Shown piece by piece: positions 36,150-45,883 of a DNA stretch of 64,000 nt. The notes under the pieces were generated by a model. It ran no database searches. It was not told the origin of the DNA and saw only the letters and a list, made by a program, of their open reading frames with translations. Origin of the DNA: Pandoraea aquatica (GTDB lineage Bacteria > Pseudomonadota > Gammaproteobacteria > Burkholderiales > Burkholderiaceae); assembly GCF_902459565.1 (NCBI RefSeq), contig NZ_CABPSN010000002.1, positions 124,001-188,000 of the forward strand, written 5' to 3'. The position numbers and the translations under genes were made by a program. Numbering within the stretch: position 1 is the stretch's first letter; every line of letters starts with the position of its first letter.

Positions 36150-37511
36150 ATGAATATTGGTGGCACTTTGTCTTTGGCGTCGCTCAACATCGGACGTACG
36201 GATGCGGCGTTGGAGCGTGATCAGGTCGACGAATTCAAATGGCAGCTCGAAAGTTGCATCAACGGCAAGCATGCAGTCGTCATCGCGGGCGATCTGGAGG
36301 GTTTTCAAACTCCCCACTTGGCTCGACAGGCGATTATTGCAGCGCTGATGGATCTGAAAGCACTAACACCGGGGATGGGTTTAGTCATCGTCATGGAAAG
36401 CCCGTGCGCTTATGTCGACGAAATTCGCGCTGCGGCATACCGATGCTCATTGCTTCTCGTCCAAATCACCGCTCATCAAACCGGACGAAATTATCACGAA
36501 CGCGAGGCTCGGTTATGGTTACCCGAGTTGCCCGATTGGTACCGATCTGGACTTGTTTCAATCGATCATGGCAGGAAGCGATTGATCCTTGACGTCGTTG
36601 GTGAAGCGGCGAGCGGCAAAAGCCTGTTACTCCTGCCCGGAAATCCACAGTCGAACGGTCACGTGCGGGCTGCGCGGGCGGACGGATTTACCGTGATCGC
36701 CTTCGAGGACGCTTCGGCCTCATGCCACGCAGAATTAGCAAACGACCACGGTTTAGCCGTTTGCACCGATGGTGCGACTGACGGCGTCATGTTTCGGAGC
36801 GTCTACGATTCCAAACTGGCGTGGGAGATCGCGAAGTACGTCGAGGGCAAGGTCACTGTCGCGTTTGTCACGTCGCAAATTGCGGATTACAAGGACAGAC
36901 CGGCCGTCTCGAAAGCCATGACAGTCGTCGCACAAAAGCTGGGTATCAAGTCTGCCGTCGAGGCTAAGTATTACGCGGTCGTCTGCCGTGAAGACGCAAA
37001 CTCGCGCCGCAGCGACAGTTCATTCTTGTTTGCCAATGACATGCACTGCGACTGTCTGTACATCTATTCGCATGACGCGATTCGGCAGACGGATGACAGC
37101 GACCCCGAATGTCACATGATTTGCACGCGTGATTTTCCGAGAGGCAATGGTGGTCTGAACGTCGGAACGGTTTGCAGCGAAGTGCTCGGCATTGCTTCGC
37201 AGGTCAACGAGGGAGAAAAGCAGATCATGGTGATCTTCGGCGCGGCATTGGATGGTGTCCATGACGCGCTGGAAGCGGCCCGAGAAGGTCATGTCGTTAT
37301 CGTGCTTGAGGAGTACGGTCTTCAGCAAGGGGATGAGCGTGCCGATCCGGATTGGTTTGATGAACATGCGCTTTTCCGCAGGCGACGTGCGGAACTCGAA
37401 GCTGCAGGTGTCCGGTTCTTCAAGAACGCGGATGCAATGCCCGAAGTTCGCTGGACGCGGAATGGGCTGGCGCTCGACGATGGATCTGCTGCTGAAGTCA
37501 TGCGTGTGTGA
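36150..37511 (+). CDS. Unrecognised multi-repeat Rossmann-like protein (paralogue 1 of 3)
   Basis: A 453-residue soluble protein without a signal peptide, with GGAGA before the ATG. It shows about five strand-turn-helix units of one style: GKHAVVIAGDLEG (about residue 39), GLVIVMESPCAYVDEIRAAA (about 77), KSLLLLPGNPQSNGHVRAA (about 156), KVTVAFVTSQIAD (about 232) and KQIMVIFGAALDGVHDALEA (about 357). The pattern recurs in the proteins at 37720 and 40023. The last unit resembles SLOG/LOG-type nucleotide-binding folds (strand, small residues, D, helix with Ala), but this is weak. Codon usage is clearly less G+C-rich than neighbours, suggesting transfer. Function unknown. Confidence 0.6.
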   Translation: MNIGGTLSLASLNIGRTDAALERDQVDEFKWQLESCINGKHAVVIAGDLEGFQTPHLARQAIIAALMDLKALTPGMGLVIVMESPCAYVDEIRAAAYRCSLLLVQITAHQTGRNYHEREARLWLPELPDWYRSGLVSIDHGRKRLILDVVGEAASGKSLLLLPGNPQSNGHVRAARADGFTVIAFEDASASCHAELANDHGLAVCTDGATDGVMFRSVYDSKLAWEIAKYVEGKVTVAFVTSQIADYKDRPAVSKAMTVVAQKLGIKSAVEAKYYAVVCREDANSRRSDSSFLFANDMHCDCLYIYSHDAIRQTDDSDPECHMICTRDFPRGNGGLNVGTVCSEVLGIASQVNEGEKQIMVIFGAALDGVHDALEAAREGHVVIVLEEYGLQQGDERADPDWFDEHALFRRRRAELEAAGVRFFKNADAMPEVRWTRNGLALDDGSAAEVMRV

Positions 37512-37719
37512 CACATGAGATGTGATGAGCGAAAACCGCAAGTTTGTCGGGGAGCGTAAGCCCACGATGCAGGCGTGCGAGTCTCTTTATCCCGACGCAA
37601 TGTCAAAAGCTCGCACTGCGTGATTCCCGCCCACACAAACGATAAGCAAACGATACGAACACATGGCGCCGAGTCACGGCCAAGTGAATTTTCCGCAAAC
37701 GTTTGACAGGAGAATTGCC

Positions 37720-38421
37720 ATGCTTTCTGCTCTTAACACCGGGACGGTTCAACCCCCGAATGCCCTCGCCGTCACACAGACGACCGGACCCGCCGCAACC
37801 GACAGCGCCTACCGCGCGGCGCTAGCCGAGGCCATAGGATCGAAATACCTCATGGTGCTTGGCGATTACGGACCCGGTTCCGATGAGGCGACGCTTGATA
37901 TTCAATTGGAATATTACGCCGAGCACCTGACGCTATTGAAGGAGCGCTTTCATCAATCGGAGGACGGGCAAACGCACGGCGGCAAGCGTCCGTATCCAAG
38001 TGACCAACTTGTGCTGTTGACGTACGGCGGTAGCAACCGGGTAAATATGTTTTTCCGCTACGCCAACGCCCTCAATGAAAAAGGCCCCGGCAAGCCCATC
38101 GAATCCATCGGCATCGTGTTCCCCGGCGATCCCGAGGGGATTCGCAATCTTCACTGCACGCACTTCATCGAAGTCGCGCATGCCCCGGAAGCAGGAAGGC
38201 CTGCGTGCTTGCCGGAGTCAGAGACGCCGCTCGTGGTTGAGGCCATGAAAATTGCGGTCGAAGGATGGCAAAAGGCGCACCCCAGCGCGAGAGATCCCGG
38301 CGACAGATTCCATGCCATGTACGCGACCCTGGATCGAAGCAACGTGGAAGAGCAGGAGCATTCGCTCATCAACGGCAAGTGGGGTTGGATGGATATGCGG
38401 CTGAAGTCGGATCCCCAATAA
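37720..38421 (+). CDS. Unrecognised Rossmann-like protein (paralogue 2 of 3)
   Basis: 233 residues from the ATG at 37720, which has AGGAGA upstream; the in-frame ATG at 37663 lacks one. After a Thr/Ala/Pro-rich N-terminal 30 residues, which could be a secretion or linker segment, comes GSKYLMVLGDYGPGSDE (residues 40-56), a long helix, and LVLLTYGGSNRVNMFFRYAN (residues 97-116), then IESIGIVFPGDPEGIRN. The order matches the protein at 40023. It lies 208 bp after paralogue 1 on the same strand. Function unknown. Confidence 0.6.
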   Translation: MLSALNTGTVQPPNALAVTQTTGPAATDSAYRAALAEAIGSKYLMVLGDYGPGSDEATLDIQLEYYAEHLTLLKERFHQSEDGQTHGGKRPYPSDQLVLLTYGGSNRVNMFFRYANALNEKGPGKPIESIGIVFPGDPEGIRNLHCTHFIEVAHAPEAGRPACLPESETPLVVEAMKIAVEGWQKAHPSARDPGDRFHAMYATLDRSNVEEQEHSLINGKWGWMDMRLKSDPQ

Positions 38422-38452
38422 TCGGAACCGATATCAACGACCGCGTTTGCCC

Positions 38453-39733
38453 CTAACGTCCCATCAATACCGGTGCCTGAGCGATCAAATACAGCACCGC
38501 GCCGATCAACCCGCCGACGAGCGTGCCGTTGATGCGGATGTATTGCAGGTCTTGGCCGACGCTCAGGCGGATTTGTCGTGAAAGATGTTCCGCGTTCCAT
38601 CCATGCACCGTCGCGCGGATGTGTTCCGTCACGAAGTCGGCAAAGCCCGGGGCCATGCGCTCGGCCGCATCTCTGAGTTGCGCGTCGAGCGCTTTTCGCA
38701 ACGATTCGCTGCGGGCGAGTTCCTGACCGATCCACGCCGCTGCGCCAGTGATCTTCGCGCCGATCACTGACTCTTCCTTCGCGAGATCCTGCTTCACCCA
38801 ACTACGCCATTCGTTCCACAGACCGCCGACGTAGGCGTTCAACGCGGTGTCGCCCTTCAGTTGGGTTTTGAAGCCGTCTAGCTTCGCTTGAAAATCGGCA
38901 TCGTGTTTCAGTCGTTCGATCAGCCCCGCCACTGCACGGTCGAATGCCTGACGCAGTTGATGCGATTCGTCTGCTTCCATCTGAGCAAGCAGTCGTGTGA
39001 CGGCCGCAGAGATCATGTCAGAGCCTTTGTTGCCGATCCATTCAGACGGCAAGACCTTCTCCTTCTTCGGGTGATCGGACTTGAGCCAATCGACGATGCG
39101 CGCCGAAATGAATTCGCGCGTTTGCGGCTCGTTGAGCAGTTCGACGAGATAGTCGAGCGTTTCGTCGAGCAAGGCCTGATGGCGTCCGTCGCGGGTGAGC
39201 GTGTCGAGAATCGCAGCTGCCGATTGCGACAGATCGAGACGGTCGATCATCGTGTCGAGCGCGCGACGGATGAAGGCCTGCACGTTGCGTTCGTCCATCA
39301 CGTCGAGCACACCGCTCGTGACCTTCACCAGCACAGCGCTCAACTGACGCGTGTTCTCGTAGGAGCCGAGCCAGCGCGTGAGTGCGTCGGCGGGATTCTG
39401 CTGTTCGATGAGGCGCACGACGGACGGTGTGTCGAGAAACTTCTCGCGCACGAAGCGGGCGAGGCCGTCGCCGAGGGCGTCCTTCTTGCGGATGAGGATG
39501 TTCGTGTGTCGCGAGAGTCCCGGGATCGGGATACGACGGAACAGCGCTTCGACGGCGAACCAGTCCGCCAGTCCACCGACCATCGCCGCTTCGGCTGCCG
39601 CGCGGACCCAGCCTGTCAGGAAGTGCACAGGCATGAAGAGGGTGACGATGAAGATCGCCAGCGCGACGAGAAGGAATGACAGCGCGCGCCGTTCGGCGCG
39701 TTGCAGGGCGATGGCGGGATCGATGACATCCAT
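38453..39733 (-). CDS. DUF445 family membrane protein (YjiN-like)
   Basis: A 426-residue protein with N-terminal membrane helices (RRALSFLLVALAIFIVTLFM), the DUF445 hallmark GGLADWFAVEALFRRIPIPG, a long helical middle, and a C-terminal helix pair ending LVGGLIGAVLYLIAQ. CAGGAG lies ten bases before the ATG at 39733, preferred over 39769. The family is widespread with no defined biochemical role. It is inserted, on the opposite strand, between paralogues 2 and 3 and is probably core genome. Confidence 0.85.
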   Translation of the reverse strand: MDVIDPAIALQRAERRALSFLLVALAIFIVTLFMPVHFLTGWVRAAAEAAMVGGLADWFAVEALFRRIPIPGLSRHTNILIRKKDALGDGLARFVREKFLDTPSVVRLIEQQNPADALTRWLGSYENTRQLSAVLVKVTSGVLDVMDERNVQAFIRRALDTMIDRLDLSQSAAAILDTLTRDGRHQALLDETLDYLVELLNEPQTREFISARIVDWLKSDHPKKEKVLPSEWIGNKGSDMISAAVTRLLAQMEADESHQLRQAFDRAVAGLIERLKHDADFQAKLDGFKTQLKGDTALNAYVGGLWNEWRSWVKQDLAKEESVIGAKITGAAAWIGQELARSESLRKALDAQLRDAAERMAPGFADFVTEHIRATVHGWNAEHLSRQIRLSVGQDLQYIRINGTLVGGLIGAVLYLIAQAPVLMGR

Positions 39734-40022
39734 GCGCAGCCGGCTCCTGAAAATGACGAAGACGTGCAACAGGGTAACTCGGCGAGCCTCAGGTGATAAG
39801 TCCCCGGGGGAATGCGCGGGAGCGTGGCATTCGGGGCGCAGCGGCGATTAGGGAGAAATCGAGTGTCTGCCAAAAGCGAATAACAAAAGTCGCCGGTCAC
39901 GCGTTGCGTAAGACTGTGCCGGTGGTGCGCCTTCGTACGCAGTGCAATTGTGAGACGCCGGCGCACAAAGTTTGGCGAATGGTTTTCGCCGGGCATTTCG
40001 CGTTCAAAAAGGAGCAACCATC

Positions 40023-40676
40023 ATGCGAGCCGATCTCTGCGGAGCAACCGCGTCTGCCAATGTGACAGTCCCAGCGAAACCCGCAGATGCTGTTGATCCG
40101 GGCGTCATTAATTTTTTACGGGCTGAGCTTGTAGGCAAGCACGTTGTGCTGATCGACTGCATGGACGAAGCGGGCAGAATCCTGGCCGACGCCAAAGATC
40201 GCATGTTTCGCGATATGGCGGCACTGGAAGTGCGCAGGCAAGCAGGAGGCTCCGTTACGGCCCGCAACACGGTAGTCGTTGTCTGCGGAGGGGCCGACGA
40301 ATGTCTGTCGATTCGGTACGCACTGTGCGAAGGGTTTGCTGTCTTCGACATCGTCACGTGGCCGGACAAGATCACGCTATGCAGTAACCAGTTTGGTATC
40401 GGCGGAATGGAAACGGCGTTTCAGGAACCGTCGTCAATTCTCAAGACGGCGCTCTCGCTGGGGAGAGACGATGGAAAAGGGGCGAACGTGCTGTCGTACG
40501 GCGGGCGGCATACTGACGCCATGATGTCTGCCGGGTTTCCGGTGACATATCCCTTGCACAGGGATAGTGTGACCGATTCGAGCCCACAAGAGTGGGCGGC
40601 CGTTATGGAATTTGAGATGTCCTTGCTGCAACGTATAACTGTTCGCCACACAGGGGACTTTCAACTCGCGGCATGA
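40023..40676 (+). CDS. Unrecognised Rossmann-like protein (paralogue 3 of 3)
   Basis: 217 residues; AAGGAG lies ten bases before the ATG at 40023. Three units match those of the neighbours: LVGKHVVLIDCMDEAGRI (residues 36-53), NTVVVVCGGADECLSIRYAL (82-101) and GANVLSYGGRHTDAMMSAGF (152-171). The second unit lines up with paralogue 2 (GG, then R-Y-A). The GGRHTDAMM block recalls LSDAT/SLOG nucleotide-binding loops, which is only an analogy. No signal peptide or membrane segment. Function unknown. Confidence 0.6.
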   Translation: MRADLCGATASANVTVPAKPADAVDPGVINFLRAELVGKHVVLIDCMDEAGRILADAKDRMFRDMAALEVRRQAGGSVTARNTVVVVCGGADECLSIRYALCEGFAVFDIVTWPDKITLCSNQFGIGGMETAFQEPSSILKTALSLGRDDGKGANVLSYGGRHTDAMMSAGFPVTYPLHRDSVTDSSPQEWAAVMEFEMSLLQRITVRHTGDFQLAA

Positions 40677-40694
40677 CGCAGCGGCGGTGTCCCA

Positions 40695-40725
40695 GCGAGA
40701 CGGCACGAAGTTCGTTGCCGTCTCG
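40695..40725. terminator. Hairpin between paralogue 3 and glcB
   Basis: The stem GCGAGACGGCA / TGCCGTCTCGC (11 bp) with a nine-base loop lies between convergent genes. There is no T-run, so termination is inferred from position. Confidence 0.5.
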
Positions 40726-40750
40726 CCGGGTATCGCCCGGGGTATCGCGC

Positions 40751-42931
40751 TTAACCGCGCTGCTTCGCCTTCAACTCAAGACGGTACTTATGCAGCAGCG
40801 GCTCGGTGTAGCCGTTCGGTTGCGTCAGACCTTCGAACACCAGCGCGCTCGCGGCCTTGAACGCCAGCGAGTTGTCGAAGTTACCGGCCATCGGCACGTA
40901 CTGCTTGTCGCCCGCGTTCTGCTTGTCCACGACCGCGGCCATGCGCTTCATCGTCTCTTCGACCTGTTCGCGCGTGATCACACCGTGACGCATCCAGTTC
41001 GCCAGATGCTGGCTCGAAATACGCAGCGTCGCGCGGTCTTCCATCAAGCCGATGTCGTTGATGTCGGGCACCTTCGAGCAGCCCACGCCCTGATCGATCC
41101 AGCGAACGACGTAACCGAGAATGCCCTGCGCGTTGTTCTCGATTTCCTTGCGGATTTCCTCAGCGCTCCACTCGGCCTTGGCCACGACCGGCACCGTCAG
41201 CAGACCGGCGAGCAGCGCGTCGCGCTCCTTCGCGTAATCGATCTTTTCGAGTTCTTGCTGGACGGCTTGCACGTCGACCACGTGGTAGTGCAGCGCGTGC
41301 AGCGTCGCGGCGGTCGGCGACGGCACCCAGGCGGTGTTCGCACCGGCCTTCGGATGCGCGATCTTCTGTTCGAGCATCGCGTGCATCAGGTCCGGCATGG
41401 CCCACATGCCCTTGCCGATCTGTGCGCGGCCACGCAGGCCCGCAGCCAGACCCACGAGCACGTTGCTCTTCTCGTATGCCGTGATCCATGCCGACGACTT
41501 CATGTCGCCCTTGCGCATCATCGGACCGGCTTCCATCGCGGTGTGCATTTCGTCGCCCGTGCGATCGAGGAAGCCCGTGTTGATGAAGGCCACGCGTGCG
41601 GCAGCGGCTGCGATACAGGCCGAGAGGTTCACGCTGGTGCGGCGCTCTTCGTCCATGATGCCCATCTTGAGCGTGTTGCGCGGCAGGCTGTACAGGTCTT
41701 CGACGCGACCGAACAGTTCGTCGGCGAACGCGACTTCGGCCGGGCCGTGCATCTTCGGCTTGACGATGTAGATCGAGCCGGTGCGCGAGTTCAGGCGATG
41801 CTTGCGGTCATGCAGCGAGGCGAGCACGGTCACGACGCCGTCGAGAATGCCTTCCGGAATCTCGTGGCCGTCGCGGTCGGTGATGGCGGGGTTCGTCATC
41901 AGATGGCCGACGTTGCGGATGAACAGCAGCGAGCGGCCATGCAGCTTGAGCGCGCGACCGTCGGCACCGGTGTATTCGCGGTCGGCGTTCAGACGCCGCG
42001 TGAAGGTCTTGCCGCCCTTGGCGACTTCTTCCGTCAGCGTGCCTTGCATCAGGCCGAGCCAGTTGCGATAGAGGTCGACCTTGTCGTCGGCGTCTACAGC
42101 GGCGACCGAGTCTTCGCAGTCGATGATGGTCGTCACGGCCGCTTCGACGAGCACGTCCTTGATGTGGGCGGCGTCGGTCTTGCCAATCGGGTGATTCGCG
42201 TCGAACTGGATTTCGAAGTGCAGGCCGTTGTGCTTGATCAGCACGGCGGTCGGCTTCGCGGCGTCGCCCTGATGGCCAGCGAACAGGGTCGGCGTGGCGA
42301 GCGTCGTCTTGCCGCTCTTGGTCGTCACGACGAGCTGGCCGTTCTCGACGGCGTAGCCGGTGGCGTCCTTATGCGAGCCTTCGGCCAGCGGTGCGGCCTG
42401 ATCGAGGAAGCCGCGTGCGAAGGCGATCACGAGTTCGCCGCGCTTCGGGTTGTAGCCGGTGCCCTTCTCGGCGCCGCCGGTCTCGGGGATGGCGTCGGTG
42501 CCGTACAGGGCGTCGTACAGGCTGCCCCAACGTGCGTTGGCGGCGTTCAGGGCGTAGCGTGCGTTGGACAGCGGCACCACGAGCTGCGGGCCGGCCTGTT
42601 CGGCGATTTCGTAGTCGACTTCGGCCGTCGTGGCCTTTACGCTGGCCGGGGCGGGCAGCAGGTAGCCGATCTTTTCGAGGAAGGCGCGGTAGGCGGCAGC
42701 GTCGGCAATCGGGCCCGGGTTGGCGCGGTGCCAGCCGTCGAGTTCGCCTTGCAGGCGGTCACGCTCGGCGAGCAGTGCGCGGTTCTTCGGGGCGAGGTCG
42801 TGGACGATGGCGTCGAAGCCTTTCCAGAACGCGTCGACATCGACACCGGTGCCCGGTAGGGCTTCCTTTTCGATGAACGCGATCAGATTGTCTGCGACCG
42901 TCAGGCCGCCACGCTTGGAAGTGGAAGTCAT
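40751..42931 (-). CDS. glcB: Malate synthase G
   Basis: The 726-residue length is typical of isoform G. The Mg-binding and catalytic region is visible in [19 protein letters not shown], with other family blocks [14 protein letters not shown] and [14 protein letters not shown]. It condenses glyoxylate and acetyl-CoA to malate in the glyoxylate shunt or glycolate use. It stands alone: no isocitrate lyase or glycolate oxidase gene is in the window. A short A/T palindrome lies upstream at 43057. Confidence 0.97.
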   Translation of the reverse strand: MTSTSKRGGLTVADNLIAFIEKEALPGTGVDVDAFWKGFDAIVHDLAPKNRALLAERDRLQGELDGWHRANPGPIADAAAYRAFLEKIGYLLPAPASVKATTAEVDYEIAEQAGPQLVVPLSNARYALNAANARWGSLYDALYGTDAIPETGGAEKGTGYNPKRGELVIAFARGFLDQAAPLAEGSHKDATGYAVENGQLVVTTKSGKTTLATPTLFAGHQGDAAKPTAVLIKHNGLHFEIQFDANHPIGKTDAAHIKDVLVEAAVTTIIDCEDSVAAVDADDKVDLYRNWLGLMQGTLTEEVAKGGKTFTRRLNADREYTGADGRALKLHGRSLLFIRNVGHLMTNPAITDRDGHEIPEGILDGVVTVLASLHDRKHRLNSRTGSIYIVKPKMHGPAEVAFADELFGRVEDLYSLPRNTLKMGIMDEERRTSVNLSACIAAAAARVAFINTGFLDRTGDEMHTAMEAGPMMRKGDMKSSAWITAYEKSNVLVGLAAGLRGRAQIGKGMWAMPDLMHAMLEQKIAHPKAGANTAWVPSPTAATLHALHYHVVDVQAVQQELEKIDYAKERDALLAGLLTVPVVAKAEWSAEEIRKEIENNAQGILGYVVRWIDQGVGCSKVPDINDIGLMEDRATLRISSQHLANWMRHGVITREQVEETMKRMAAVVDKQNAGDKQYVPMAGNFDNSLAFKAASALVFEGLTQPNGYTEPLLHKYRLELKAKQRG

Positions 42932-43371
42932 GATGCTGTACTCGAGTTTGAAAACCAGGTTGACGCGACTCCGTCTGACCTCTTGCCGGTGCGCCGATGC
43001 ATTTCGCGACGGTCACATCGTCAGAAGAACAGACGTTATGGGGCAATCGGGGTCAGTCTTATATAAGAGTCTGAGTGTAATCCTTCTCAGGTCACTCGGA
43101 AACCCGGGATTTCGCGTCCCGGCACCCGCCCCGCTTATAGGTGGGATAAGGGTTTGCGTATGACATCGACGCCATAAGGCTTTGCCGCCGATGCCCGAAT
43201 TTTCGTGTGCAGTTGCAGCATTCGGTATGGCGTTTCACTTTATGAGAAATGGGGGAGTGACGCCGAGAATGCGGTGTGGCGTTTTCCTTCCGTCATGAAT
43301 TTGATCGTTCGTGCGACGGGTACACTCGATGTTTCCCCCAAAAAGACCATCTGCCCAGGAGGCATGAAGTC
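42932..43371. promoter_or_regulatory. glcB/pepE divergent intergenic region with palindrome
   Basis: No gene is seen in about 440 bases. The perfect 12-base palindrome TCTTATATAAGA (43057-43068) lies 126 bases upstream of glcB and could be an operator or overlap a promoter. The rest shows no further clear signal except AGGAG for pepE at 43360. Confidence 0.45.
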
Positions 43372-44085
43372 GTGAAACAGATCTTGATGATGAGCAGCTC
43401 GCGCAAGGGCGTGTCGGGCTATCTGGAGCATGCAGAGGATCAGGTGCATGCGGTGCTCAAGGGGCGCGCGAAGCGGGTGCTGTTCGTGCCGTACGCGGGT
43501 GGCATCACGTTCAGCTTCGACGAGTACGAATCGCGCGTGAAGCCGTCGTTCGAGCGTTTCGGCTACGAGCTGACGTCGATCCATCATCACAAGGACGCAC
43601 GTGCGGCGGTGGAGCAGGCGGAAGCGGTGGTGGTCGGCGGTGGCAACACGTTCGTGCTGCTCGACCGGATGTACAACGCGGGCATCGTGGGGTTGCTGCG
43701 TGAGCGCCTGAATGCGGGCATGCCGTACGTGGGATGGAGCGCAGGGGCGAACGTGGTGTGCCCGACCATCCGCACGACGAACGACATGCCGATCGTGGAG
43801 CCGCCGACGCTCAAGGCGATAGGCGTGGTGCCGTTCCAGGTGAACCCGCACTTCATCAGCGGCAAGCCGTCGGGGCACAACGGAGAGTCGCGTGAGGAGC
43901 GTCTCGCGGAGTATCTGGCGATCAACCCGGATGAGGGCGTCGTCGCGATTCCTGAGGGTGTGGCGTTGCACGTGCACGGCGACAGCGCGACGGTCCTCGG
44001 CGAATTCGACGCCCTGCATTTCCGTCAGGGCGGCGCCGTCGACAAGATCGCTACTGGCAGTACGTTTGCGTTGGCGTCGATCTGA
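43372..44085 (+). CDS. pepE: Peptidase E (alpha-aspartyl dipeptidase), S51 family
   Basis: 237 residues from a GTG at 43372 with AGGAG ten bases upstream; an earlier in-frame ATG would add a non-family leader. The nucleophile is Ser123 in GWSAGAN, preceded by EAVVVGGGNTFVLL. Peptidase E hydrolyses dipeptides with N-terminal Asp in the cytoplasm. The size agrees with E. coli PepE (229). Confidence 0.92.
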   Translation: MKQILMMSSSRKGVSGYLEHAEDQVHAVLKGRAKRVLFVPYAGGITFSFDEYESRVKPSFERFGYELTSIHHHKDARAAVEQAEAVVVGGGNTFVLLDRMYNAGIVGLLRERLNAGMPYVGWSAGANVVCPTIRTTNDMPIVEPPTLKAIGVVPFQVNPHFISGKPSGHNGESREERLAEYLAINPDEGVVAIPEGVALHVHGDSATVLGEFDALHFRQGGAVDKIATGSTFALASI

Positions 44086-44264
44086 TTTTTTAAGGCGACG
44101 TTGCTTTGCTTACGGGTGACTCACTGCGCTGCGTCATCCGTAAATTCTGAAATCGCTCGTTCGGCGCTGAATTGACGTCCGCCAATGGGCATCTGCTGGC
44201 ACAATCCCGACTCGATTTATTTACGACGCTTTCCCCCCGAAGCACACGGCTTATCGAGGGGATC

Positions 44265-45209
44265 GTGGAACAGAGAGATATCGGTATCAAGCCGACCGAA
44301 GCGCCCGATGTGCGATTTGGCTCCGAAGCCTGCGCGCTGATTGCGGCCGGTCTGAATGGCTCGATCGGCGTGTTGACGCGTCTCGGGTTCGAGCAAGGGG
44401 CGACGTCGGCGTCGATTGCATTCTGGAAGTGCTTCGGGGCGTTCGTGCTGGTGTTCGTCCTTTGTTGCAGGACTCAGCCGCTGCGCACGCGGACGGCCGC
44501 GCTTGCGCCTCGCTGGTATCACTTCGCCTGCCTCGCGTTTCTCGGCATCTTCTGCCTCTATTTCTTCGAGACGAAAGCGTTCGCACAGGCGTCGATTCCG
44601 CTCGTCTCCTTTCTCACTTACGCCGCTGGCGGGGCCACCATCGTGCTTTCCGGGCTCTGCCTGGGCGAGCGCATCACGCGCCAGAAGGCCGTCGCATTTC
44701 TGGCGATCGTCGTGGGTATCGGTGTCATGAGTCTCTCCGAAAGCGGCGTCACCGGATCGGTCGCAGGCATCGTCCTCGCACTGGCCGGCGGATGTGGCTA
44801 CGCCCTCTTCATCTTTCTCTCTAAAGCGTTTGGCATCGGCGCAGGACTGCCGCAGCTGGTTTGGTTGTTTGGGTTCGGGAGTGTATTTCTGTCGGTCCCG
44901 TTGATGCAGGAGGGGTTCGCGCTGCCCGTTGACTGGCAGTGGTTGACGTTGAGCGCCCTGATCCTGTTGCCCACGATTGGCGGCTTCTACTTCACCACGC
45001 GCGCTGTGGCGCACGGACAGGCAAGCAAAGTACAGATCATCGAGACGAGCGATCCGCTGTTTGCCACCGCGTTCGGTTTCGCCGTGTTTGGGGACGGCCT
45101 CAGCCAGACCGGTTGGCTCGGCGCGGGGGGGATTGCGGTCGGACTCGTGATCGCGGTCTGGCATCGGCGCGTGGTCGCAGGACCGCGCGAGGCCGTGCAA
45201 CGCCAATGA
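44265..45209 (+). CDS. EamA/DMT family transporter
   Basis: About 314 residues with ten predicted membrane helices in two five-helix halves, as in EamA exporters; the second half carries ALILLPTIGGFYFTTRAVAHG. A GTG at 44265 with GAGGGG upstream is preferred over the ATG at 44172, which would add a polar leader. Substrate unknown; the family exports metabolites from the cytoplasm. Confidence 0.83.
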   Translation: MEQRDIGIKPTEAPDVRFGSEACALIAAGLNGSIGVLTRLGFEQGATSASIAFWKCFGAFVLVFVLCCRTQPLRTRTAALAPRWYHFACLAFLGIFCLYFFETKAFAQASIPLVSFLTYAAGGATIVLSGLCLGERITRQKAVAFLAIVVGIGVMSLSESGVTGSVAGIVLALAGGCGYALFIFLSKAFGIGAGLPQLVWLFGFGSVFLSVPLMQEGFALPVDWQWLTLSALILLPTIGGFYFTTRAVAHGQASKVQIIETSDPLFATAFGFAVFGDGLSQTGWLGAGGIAVGLVIAVWHRRVVAGPREAVQRQ

Positions 45210-45219
45210 CATCAAACGA

Positions 45220-45254
45220 AACCGCCGCCCGGGCGTGAGCCTCGGGCGGCGGTT
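45220..45254. terminator. Bidirectional hairpin between convergent genes
   Basis: The 12-base-pair stem AACCGCCGCCCG / CGGGCGGCGGTT with an 11-base loop lies between the EamA stop and the convergent gene at 45316. T-runs are short. Confidence 0.65.
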
Positions 45255-45315
45255 CAGGTGCGTGCGAAGCGAGGGGCGGCAGTGGTGCCGTCCCTCGTTT
45301 GCATCGATGCAGCTT

Positions 45316-45738
45316 TTAAGCGTCGTCGTCGAGCCAGGGCACTTCGACGTCGGTCAGGAACGCGACCATCGCGAGCGGACGCGCTTCCTGACGACCGATC
45401 TTGCCGTCCGCACGGTGCCACACCGCCACGAACGTTTCCGGATGCTTGTCGGCGATCAATTGCACCGTACGCAGTTCTTCTTCGTCCATCTCTTCGATGG
45501 GGCCGTCGAACGACACCACGAGCGCCTGCGGCCAGACGCCGTCTTCCGGGTCGTAGACCTTGTCGCCGTTCGGCACATCCACCGTTGCCTCGACGCCGAT
45601 CGTCGCCGACGCGGCCACGATCATCTCGCCAAGTGAGCGCAGCAGCGCGGTTGCACGGGCAGAGTTGATCTGGCGCATGGCGAGGTCGCCGCGCGTCAGG
45701 GCCTGTTCAAGCTTGGGGTCGGTTTTTTGTTTGGGCAT
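45316..45738 (-). CDS. Conserved-looking hypothetical protein, 140 residues
   Basis: AGGAC precedes the ATG at 45738, preferred over 45798. The protein is acidic, soluble and has no signal peptide. Notable segments are RTVQLIADKHPETFVAVWHR and a C-terminal acidic tail PWLDDDA. I do not recognise the family. Codon use matches the surrounding core genes, so it is probably expressed. Confidence 0.65.
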   Translation of the reverse strand: MPKQKTDPKLEQALTRGDLAMRQINSARATALLRSLGEMIVAASATIGVEATVDVPNGDKVYDPEDGVWPQALVVSFDGPIEEMDEEELRTVQLIADKHPETFVAVWHRADGKIGRQEARPLAMVAFLTDVEVPWLDDDA

Positions 45739-45883
45739 GCGGGGTCCTCGGTAAAACGTTAGCCACCTCGCGGCAGCCGTGCCATGTGACTGCGACACCG
45801 GCCCGCACGCGGGGTTCCGATGCTACCACCGTCGCGCTCGCCGGGGCGCATTACAATGCGGGTTTTCTTCACCGGCCGCTGTA

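Noticed and set aside
36100-36150. Inverted HrpB-type box (CGAA ... CGAA) upstream of the 36150 gene
   Set aside because: The two CGAA elements are 19 bases apart, not 16.
26000-41000. Prophage or insertion sequence carrying the accessory genes
   Set aside because: No integrase, transposase, phage structural gene, tRNA-linked direct repeat or terminal inverted repeat was recognised.
40673-42859. 728-residue plus-strand frame opposite glcB
   Set aside because: Antisense shadow of malate synthase G, whose catalytic motifs are clear on the minus strand.
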